Assembly (NCBI GenBank): GCA_026985785.1
Contig: JALSPT010000002.1
Location: forward strand, 1 to 5,856
Direction: 5' to 3'
DNA: 5,856 nt
Origin: Anaerolineales bacterium
GTDB lineage: Bacteria; Chloroflexota; Anaerolineae; Anaerolineales; DRMV01
Under the pieces are notes generated by a model. That model had not been told where the DNA came from, searched no databases, and was given only the letters and a program-made list of their open reading frames with translations. Position 1 is the stretch's first letter. Each line of letters opens with the position of its first letter. A program made the position numbers and the translations under genes. Positions 1-4,937 of this stretch are shown here, piece after piece.

Positions 1-479
1 GCAAGACCTTCTGCCGCCCCGACCCCGAATCCACCTCCGGTTGGGTGATGCCCAAACTGATGATGCTGGGCGCCGGGATTGACCCTGACAAAGACCTGAA
101 GCAAATCGTGGACACAGGGCAACATGACGCCACGGTACTGGCCGTGTACAACGGCGACTGCGACGCCGGCGCCACCTTCCAGGATGCCCGCGTGCTGGTG
201 GCCAAAGACTACCCCGACGTCAACGACAAAGTCGTAGTCATCGCCACTTCCCCGCCCATCCCCAACGACAACATCTCCTTCCGTCCCGATTTCCCGCCTG
301 AATTGCGGGACAAGATCGTGAATGCCCTCCTGACCCTCAACGACAGCGACGAGGGCAAAGCCATGCTCAAGGGCCTGTTCTCCTGGCAGGGCCTGGAAAA
401 AGTGGACGACTCATTCTACGATGGCTTCCGCCAGGCACTCGAGGCTGCCGGTATGAGCATCGAAGACTTGAGCAAGTAA
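1..479 (+). CDS. phnD: PhnD-type phosphonate/phosphite substrate-binding protein, 3' part
   Basis: This is the C-terminal 158 residues of the extracytoplasmic binding protein of a phosphonate-type ABC importer. The gene is cut by the left edge, and its first whole codon is at base 3. The fragment begins KTFCRPDPESTSGW, which contains the S-T-S-G stretch (fragment residues 10-13) that in the PhnD family lies at the ligand oxyanion site. Further family landmarks follow: AGIDPDKD (24-31), GQHDATVLAVYNGDCDAGA (39-57), SPPIPNDN (83-90) and a C-terminal SFYDGFRQ helix (137-144). Signal peptide and N-terminal lobe lie outside the window. phnC and phnE follow, which fits one importer. Two cysteines (4 and 53 of the fragment) sit near the conserved ligand segments. 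Family membership is clear; the true ligand (phosphonate, phosphite or phosphate ester) cannot be read from this fragment. Confidence 0.93.
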   Translation, partial: KTFCRPDPESTSGWVMPKLMMLGAGIDPDKDLKQIVDTGQHDATVLAVYNGDCDAGATFQDARVLVAKDYPDVNDKVVVIATSPPIPNDNISFRPDFPPELRDKIVNALLTLNDSDEGKAMLKGLFSWQGLEKVDDSFYDGFRQALEAAGMSIEDLSK

Positions 480-496
480 ACCACCATCGCCCGCTT

Positions 497-533
497 ACGG
501 CGAGGGGATCGTTTTCCCCTCGCCGTGTTTTTT
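497..533 (+). terminator. Intrinsic terminator between phnD and phnC
   Basis: A perfect 12-bp stem (497-508 paired with 515-526) closes a 6-base loop and is followed, after one G, by six T (528-533). It begins 18 bases after the phnD stop codon. Because phnC and phnE encode the rest of the same importer and no clear promoter is visible in the roughly 40 bases between the T run and phnC, the likely role is partial termination. This would keep the binding protein in excess over ATPase and permease, a known pattern in ABC importer operons. The differential expression is inferred. Confidence 0.9.
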
Positions 534-570
534 ACCCCCATCCTGACCAGTTCCCATTGCGAGGGCTTTT

Positions 571-1341
571 ATGCTGGTTGTAGAACACCTCACCAAAGTT
601 TACGAAGACGGCACCGTCGCCCTCAAAGACGTCAGTTTCACCGTCGAGGACGGCGAATTTCTGGTCATCATTGGCCTGAGCGGCTCAGGCAAATCCACCC
701 TCCTACGGTGCATCAACCGCTTGATCGAGCCCACTGAAGGGCGCATCATCTGGAACGGCAGAGATATTACCCAGGCCAGCGAAAACGAAATGCGCCAGGT
801 TCGGCGGGAAATCGGCATGATATTCCAACATTTCAACCTGGTCGACCGCTCCAGCGTGCTCACCAACGTGCTCACCGGGCGCCTGGGCTACCTGCCCTCG
901 TGGTGGAGCCTGATCAACTACTTCCCCGAAGCAGAAAAACGCCGAGCACTCACAGCCCTGGAACGGGTGGGGATCGCCGACAAAGCCAACAACCGCGCCG
1001 ATGCGCTCAGCGGTGGCCAAAAACAGCGCGTTGGCATCGCTCGCGCCTTGATGCAAGACCCCAAAATGATCCTCGCCGACGAACCGGTTGCCAGCCTCGA
1101 CCCCGTGCTGGCGCATTCCATCCTGGGTTACCTGGAAAAACTCAACCAAGAACAAAACATCACCGTGCTTTGCAGCCTGCATTACCTGGACTTGGTGCAA
1201 CGGTATGCCACCAAAGTCATCGGCCTGCGGGATGGCCGCCTGGTGTACGAAGGCAACCGCACGAAAATCCGCAACATCACCGATGAAGAATTCAAACACA
1301 TCTACGGTCAAGAAGCCCAGCGCTTGAGCGTTGGTGGCTGA
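571..1341 (+). CDS. phnC: Phosphonate-type ABC importer ATPase PhnC
   Basis: This 256-residue cytoplasmic ATPase powers the PhnCDE importer and has the normal family length. Visible motifs in order are Walker A GLSGSGKST (35-43), Q-loop IFQHFNLV with Q86, signature LSGGQKQR (146-153), Walker B MILADE with catalytic E171, D-loop SLDP (175-178) and switch H204 in SLHYLDL. The stretch GRLGYLPSWWSLINYFP (103-119) in the helical subdomain is typical of PhnC rather than of general amino-acid or metal importers. Walker A has Leu at its second position where many PhnC proteins have Pro; this variant is known in glycine-betaine ATPases such as ProV and should be functional. The ATG start is supported by GAGG at 561-564 with a 6-base spacer. 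phnE starts 42 bases downstream, so the two are almost certainly cotranscribed. Confidence 0.96.
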   Translation: MLVVEHLTKVYEDGTVALKDVSFTVEDGEFLVIIGLSGSGKSTLLRCINRLIEPTEGRIIWNGRDITQASENEMRQVRREIGMIFQHFNLVDRSSVLTNVLTGRLGYLPSWWSLINYFPEAEKRRALTALERVGIADKANNRADALSGGQKQRVGIARALMQDPKMILADEPVASLDPVLAHSILGYLEKLNQEQNITVLCSLHYLDLVQRYATKVIGLRDGRLVYEGNRTKIRNITDEEFKHIYGQEAQRLSVGG

Positions 1342-1383
1342 CGCCTTTTCTCCATCAAGCCCCAGGTTGTCAAAGGAGTCAGC

Positions 1384-3525
1384 ATGACCCCAGAACCCAA
1401 CTCCTCCACGCTCCGACCATCCTGGCTTCAAGCCCTCCTCTCCCTGCTACTACCTGGCCTTGGCCAAGCCGTGGGTGGTGCGCTCACTCGCGGCTTTTAC
1501 ATCCTGCTGAGCGTAGTCACCCTCAGCGGACTGGCCATTTTCGCCTCGGCTCAGCGCCCCCGCTACCCCGATTACAGCCTGAGTTTCCACGTCTACCTGC
1601 GCTTCTTGCTCGAAGCCGCCGCGTTGGTAGTGTTCCTGTTGGCAATTTACTGGCTGGCTCGGCGCTACGCTTTGCGCAGCGAGTTCGGGCGCAACGCCGC
1701 CACGCCGGCATTCGCCCTCTTTGCCATCATCGTGGTCGCCATTGCTGCCCCCGCCATGGTCGATACCGTGGTCACCGGCGAGGCCGCCAAAAAACTCTAC
1801 GCCCTGACTTCGCTACTGACCGCCATCGTGGTAGCGGCTATTTGGGCGTGGAGCGTTTACGATGCTGCCTTTGTACGCGGCAAAGAACGCGCCCCCAACA
1901 CCACCCCTTTCTACCTGCTGCTCATCGTCGGCATTTTGATCCTCGGCACCCGCATCGTCCAGATCAACCCCGAAAAAGCCATTCGGGAATACAAAGACAC
2001 CGGCGTCATCCTCAGCCGGATCGTATGGCCGTGGAAAGTGGCCTTCGACTACTCCGAATCGCAACTGGTGGCCGAGGCCAAAGTCCAGGCGCCTTGCCCT
2101 CCCGACGCCAAACCGCCAGCCGTCAACCAGCCTCAAGAAGGCAAACCATGGGTTGTCGTCACCCCTACCTGCGGCAACCTCAGCAAGCGCGACAGCAAAG
2201 GCAAGTTGACCTACGGCACCCAATTGACCATCCGCGGCGGCGGGTTTGTACCCAACAAAAAAGTACACATCCTCTGGGAAAACCCCATCGGCAACGCCTT
2301 CACACCGCGCGGCTTTGGCCCCACCGACATCCAAACCGGCCCCGACGGCACCTTCAGCACCAAACTCTACATCCCCGACGTCACCATCCCCACCTTCGCC
2401 CAAGGGCCCCAAATCCACACCCTGCGGGTCGTCCAACGTGGCGCGGCACAGTTCACCGGCAAACTGAGCAAGGAGATGAAACTCGCCCTCCAGGCGATGC
2501 TGGAAAGCATCATGATGGGGCTGATGGCCACCGCGGTGGGCATCGTGCTGAGCGTGCCGCTCTCCTTCCTGGCGGCGCGCAATCTGATGAACACGCTGCA
2601 CACTACCACACAAGGTTTCGTGGGCGGCGTCATCGGGCTGGTAGGAGGTGCCTACCTCGGCAAACTTGTCGGCGACTGGCTGACGCCAATGTTTGGGGGG
2701 CTGGAAAAAGCGCCCATTCTCACCTTCTCGGTGTACGTCGTGCTGGTGCTGGGGTTGGCCATTCTCGCTTACCGCCTGCTCAGCCGCGCGCTGGATTCCG
2801 CCGCCGAGCGTTTACCCGCCGGGCTCTCGCTGGCCATTGGCATCGCGGGCATGGCCCTCATCGGCGCGGGGGTGGGCTACGCCCTGGGCATTGGCTACGC
2901 CCACGGCATCTTAGGCATCACCCGGGGGGCAGAAGGCGCGCTGACAGCCGCCCCCCATACAGCATTGCTTGGAGCAGCACTGGGCGCGGCACTGGGCGCA
3001 TTTTGGGCCTGGCGCTTGGGCACCAGCAGCAAGATCCCCATCGGCCAAATGGTGTACGCCGCCGTGCGGCTGACGCTCAACATCGGACGCTCCATTGAAC
3101 CGCTCATCTGGGCCATCATGGGCGTGATTTGGGTCGGCCCTGGACCGTTTGCCGGTTTCATCGCCCTCACTATCCACTCCGTAGCCGCTTTAGGCAAACT
3201 GTATTCCGAAGCCATCGAGAGCATCGACCCCGGCCCGATCGAAGCCCTACAAGCCACTGGTGCCACCCGCCTGCAAACCATCGTCTACGCCGTGGTGCCG
3301 CAGGTGCTGCCACCCTTCACCGCCTTTACCCTCTACCGCTGGGACATCAACGTCCGCATGTCCACCATCATTGGCCTGGTCGGTGGCGGAGGCATCGGCT
3401 TCCTGCTCATCCAATGGATTCACCAGTTCCAGTATGAACAGGCAGGGCTGGCCGTGTGGCTGATTACTATCACCGTGGCTACCCTCGATTTCGTCAGTGC
3501 CAGCATTCGCGAAAAGATGGTGTAG
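1384..3525 (+). CDS. phnE: Enlarged PhnE-type ABC importer permease with two insertions and an N-terminal membrane domain
   Basis: This is the membrane permease of the importer, 713 residues against roughly 260-280 for ordinary PhnE. The start follows AAAGGAG (1372-1378) with a 5-base spacer. The canonical core can be followed in pieces: first helix about 175-193; second helix 367-402 ending VPLSFLAARN; then 553-713 with RSIEPLIWAIM, GPGPFAG (585-591), the ATPase-coupling EAA loop EAIESIDPGPIEALQATGAT (609-628), YRWDINVR and GLVGGGGIG (664-672). Three extra parts surround it. Residues 1 to about 172 hold four or five helices, starting with a LLLPGLGQ motif (21-28). Residues about 227-358 form a soluble segment with an IPT/TIG-like or carboxypeptidase-regulatory-like look (LTIRGGGFVPNKKVHILW, then GPDGTFSTKLYIP), placed outside the membrane by topology. 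Residues about 403-552 add roughly four Gly/Ala-rich helices. Removing all three leaves about 260 residues. Domain names are resemblance only; core identity is firm. Confidence 0.93.
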   Translation: MTPEPNSSTLRPSWLQALLSLLLPGLGQAVGGALTRGFYILLSVVTLSGLAIFASAQRPRYPDYSLSFHVYLRFLLEAAALVVFLLAIYWLARRYALRSEFGRNAATPAFALFAIIVVAIAAPAMVDTVVTGEAAKKLYALTSLLTAIVVAAIWAWSVYDAAFVRGKERAPNTTPFYLLLIVGILILGTRIVQINPEKAIREYKDTGVILSRIVWPWKVAFDYSESQLVAEAKVQAPCPPDAKPPAVNQPQEGKPWVVVTPTCGNLSKRDSKGKLTYGTQLTIRGGGFVPNKKVHILWENPIGNAFTPRGFGPTDIQTGPDGTFSTKLYIPDVTIPTFAQGPQIHTLRVVQRGAAQFTGKLSKEMKLALQAMLESIMMGLMATAVGIVLSVPLSFLAARNLMNTLHTTTQGFVGGVIGLVGGAYLGKLVGDWLTPMFGGLEKAPILTFSVYVVLVLGLAILAYRLLSRALDSAAERLPAGLSLAIGIAGMALIGAGVGYALGIGYAHGILGITRGAEGALTAAPHTALLGAALGAALGAFWAWRLGTSSKIPIGQMVYAAVRLTLNIGRSIEPLIWAIMGVIWVGPGPFAGFIALTIHSVAALGKLYSEAIESIDPGPIEALQATGATRLQTIVYAVVPQVLPPFTAFTLYRWDINVRMSTIIGLVGGGGIGFLLIQWIHQFQYEQAGLAVWLITITVATLDFVSASIREKMV

Positions 3526-3559
3526 CGCCACTTTACACCCCCGTCAACAGATTCCGCCC

Positions 3560-3589
3560 CCCAGCCCCTCCCTCGCCGGAGGGGCTGGG
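3560..3589. repeat. GC-rich 12-bp perfect inverted repeat after phnE
   Basis: A perfect inverted repeat has arms at 3560-3571 and 3578-3589 and a 6-base loop. It starts 35 bases after the phnE stop. There is no T run on either side in either direction, so it is not a textbook intrinsic terminator. It could still end or protect the 3' end of the phnCE mRNA, or be a copy of a dispersed intergenic palindrome. Its right arm covers about -36 to -25 of the promoter proposed for the next gene, so the two signals share DNA. Confidence 0.7.
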
Positions 3590-3597
3590 CGCGCCAG

Positions 3598-3606
3598 TGG
3601 TATAAT
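3598..3606 (+). promoter_or_regulatory. Extended -10 promoter of the sanA-HD pair
   Basis: The bases TGG-TATAAT form a perfect extended -10 element (TG at 3598-3599, TATAAT at 3601-3606). No TTGACA-like -35 is present 16-18 bases upstream, where the palindrome arm lies; extended -10 promoters often work without one. Transcription would start around 3612-3614, directly at the ATG at 3614. The hexamer and gene position support a real promoter, but its activity is inferred. Confidence 0.72.
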
Positions 3607-3613
3607 CGCCACA

Positions 3614-4273
3614 ATGCGACGCAGGTTACTCGTGATGGCACGTTGGCTCTTGCTCCTTACCCTCCTGAGCGCCGGCCTGCCGATCCTGGCATGGGGCTGG
3701 TTGCACTGGCGCAGCGCCCCATACACCACCACCACTGAGAAGGTGTCACCCTCTCGCGTGGCAATAGTGTTTGGCGCAGGCTTATGGCGCGATGGCTCGC
3801 CTACGCCGGTGCTGCGCGATCGGGTCGCCACCGCCGCCGACCTTTACTTCCAGGGGAAGGCACAAAAATTGCTCTTCAGCGGAGATAACCGCTTCGTGAA
3901 CTACAACGAGCCGGGGGCGATGAAACACTACGCCCTCAGCCTCGGCGTGCCCGAAGAGGCCATCGTGTTGGACTACGCCGGACGCCGCACTTACGATACC
4001 TGCTATCGAGCAAAGGCCATCTTCGGCATCCGCCAGGCCATCCTGGTCACCCAACGTTTCCACCTCCCCCGCGCGATCTACACCTGCCGCGCGCTGGGCA
4101 TCGACGCCGTGGGCGTTCCCGCCGATCGACGCCGTTACCCCACTGGCCCTTACCTCTACTGGAACCTGCGTGAAATCCTGGCTTCGGCACGCGCCTTGCT
4201 CGACCTGCACCTCATCCATCCCCAGCCCGTTTTAGGGCGCTATGAACCCATCTTTCCGGAGGACACCCCATGA
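3614..4273 (+). CDS. sanA: SanA-like DUF218 membrane-anchored protein
   Basis: This is a 219-residue member of the SanA branch of the DUF218/YdcF family. E. coli SanA is linked to envelope barrier function (vancomycin exclusion), but its biochemical activity is not established. A short basic N-terminus (MRRR) and one hydrophobic helix (about 10-31) anchor the protein, with the DUF218 domain probably outside the membrane. Family motifs are VFGAG (52-56), PVLRDR (65-70), LLFSGDNRF (86-94), YNEP (97-100), VLDYAGRRTYDTCYRA (118-133), TQRFHLPRA (146-154) and DAVGVPADRR (164-173). The reading frame is open further upstream, to an ATG at 3497 inside phnE, but that would add a non-hydrophobic stretch and overlap phnE. 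ATG 3614 has no ribosome binding site and lies at the predicted transcription start. ATG 3635 (residue 8, weak AGG at 3623-3625) is the alternative. The stop overlaps the next start. Confidence 0.9.
   Translation: MRRRLLVMARWLLLLTLLSAGLPILAWGWLHWRSAPYTTTTEKVSPSRVAIVFGAGLWRDGSPTPVLRDRVATAADLYFQGKAQKLLFSGDNRFVNYNEPGAMKHYALSLGVPEEAIVLDYAGRRTYDTCYRAKAIFGIRQAILVTQRFHLPRAIYTCRALGIDAVGVPADRRRYPTGPYLYWNLREILASARALLDLHLIHPQPVLGRYEPIFPEDTP
4270..4273 (+). other. ATGA stop-start overlap of sanA and the HD gene
   Basis: The start codon ATG (4270-4272) overlaps the sanA stop TGA (4271-4273). The GGAGG site for the second gene lies inside the last sanA codons. Such 4-base overlaps normally mean one transcript and coupled translation, so the two products are likely made in fixed proportion. 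Confidence 0.9.
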
Positions 4274-4848
4274 TCACCCGACAACAAGCCCTCGACATCG
4301 TTCACGAATTCGTACAAAGCCCCAATCTGCGCCGCCACATGCTGGCCGTGGAAGCCGCCATGCGCTTCTACGCCGAAAAATTTGGCGAAGATGTGGAAAA
4401 ATGGGGCATCACCGGCCTACTGCACGACTTCGATTGGGAAATTCACCCCACCCTGGAAGAACACCCAACCGCGGGAGCCCCCATCCTGCGCGAGCGCGGG
4501 GTGCCGGAGGAAATCGTCCACGCCATCCTCACCCACGCCGACCACACCGGCATCCCCCGCACGACGCTGATGGAACATGCCCTCTACGCCTGCGATGAAA
4601 TCACCGGCCTGATTACCGCCGTGGCGCTGGTGCGCCCTTCGAAATCGCTTTACGACCTCAAGGTCAAATCGGTGAAGAAAAAATGGAAGGACAAATCCTT
4701 CGCCGCAGGCGCCGACCGTGAAGCGATCCGTAAAGGCGCAGAAGAACTGGGTATCGACCTGTGGGAGCACGTCGGCAACGTCATCGAAGCCATGAAGCGC
4801 ATCGCCCCGGATCTGGGGTTAGACGGCAGTCTGGCGAAGCAAGGATAA
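4270..4848 (+). CDS. HD-domain (HDIG-type) putative phosphohydrolase
   Basis: This 192-residue soluble protein belongs to a widespread family of single HD-domain proteins with no known substrate. Metal-binding HD residues are visible: H23 in RRHMLAVE, H52-D53 in GLLHDFDWE, and D109 in ACDEITG. H65 (EEHP) and H89 (ILTHADHTG) are the additional histidines typical of HDIG-type domains, where two metals may be bound. The family-specific C-terminal half is also present: ALVRPSKSLYDLKVKSVKKK (118-137) and DKSFAAGADRE (141-151). HD enzymes usually hydrolyse phosphate esters of nucleotides or signalling molecules; a phosphohydrolase role here is inferred. The start is set by GGAGG at 4258-4262 with a 7-base spacer, and the ATG shares the ATGA overlap with the sanA stop, implying translational coupling. 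Confidence 0.9.
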   Translation: MITRQQALDIVHEFVQSPNLRRHMLAVEAAMRFYAEKFGEDVEKWGITGLLHDFDWEIHPTLEEHPTAGAPILRERGVPEEIVHAILTHADHTGIPRTTLMEHALYACDEITGLITAVALVRPSKSLYDLKVKSVKKKWKDKSFAAGADREAIRKGAEELGIDLWEHVGNVIEAMKRIAPDLGLDGSLAKQG

Positions 4849-4887
4849 AACGTCCCCGCCACCATGCCCCTCATCCCTGTAAAAATA

Positions 4888-4896
4888 TGCTACACT
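4888..4896 (+). promoter_or_regulatory. Possible extended -10 promoter of the TIM-barrel gene
   Basis: TGC-TACACT reads as an extended -10 (TG at 4888-4889, TACACT at 4891-4896) inside a short AT-rich island (about 4880-4903) that stands out from the GC-rich surroundings. No convincing -35 is present. Transcription would start near 4903, giving a leader of about 35 bases before the ATG at 4938. The end of the HD gene (4848) lies about 40 bases upstream without an obvious terminator hairpin, so read-through is also possible. Confidence 0.5.
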
Positions 4897-4924
4897 AAAA
4901 CATACCCCGCCCGTTTCCCCCCAC

Positions 4925-4932
4925 AAAGGAGG
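4925..4932 (+). promoter_or_regulatory. Near-perfect ribosome binding site that fixes the start at 4938
   Basis: AAAGGAGG lies 5 bases before ATG 4938. It favours this start over the in-frame ATG at 4956 (residue 7). It contrasts with sanA, which has no such site. Confidence 0.85.
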
Positions 4933-4937
4933 TTTTC

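Noticed and set aside
703..1431. Long minus-strand open frame of 242 codons opposite phnC
   Set aside because: It is antisense to a gene with all ABC ATPase motifs and extends into the phnE start. High GC content produces such shadows, and its protein has no recognisable motifs.
1813..2613. 266-codon minus-strand frame opposite phnE
   Set aside because: It is antisense to a verified permease frame, with no family motif and no ribosome binding site considered convincing.
1842..3098. 418-codon + strand frame inside phnE
   Set aside because: It reads as Arg/His/Pro-rich low-complexity protein, the typical shifted-frame shadow of a GC-rich gene, and overlaps the clearly coding phnE frame.
571..3525. 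Glycine-betaine or metal importer identity for the ABC system, suggested by GLSGSGKST
   Set aside because: The PhnC-type GRLGYLPSWWSL segment, the PhnE EAA loop with DPGPIEALQATGAT, and the PhnD STSG motif all point to the phosphonate family.
3519..3539. 6-bp inverted repeat around the phnE stop codon (GGTGTA with TACACC)
   Set aside because: It is short, has a 9-base loop and no T run, and is explained by chance.
3597..3612. GTGG-N8-CCAC symmetry around the TATAAT box as an operator
   Set aside because: Arms of only four bases, with no extension of the symmetry, are too weak to call.
3497..3613. Longer sanA reading frame starting inside phnE
   Set aside because: The added N-terminus is Pro/Ser-rich and would displace the normal basic start plus membrane helix. 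The promoter at 3598-3606 lies downstream of that start.
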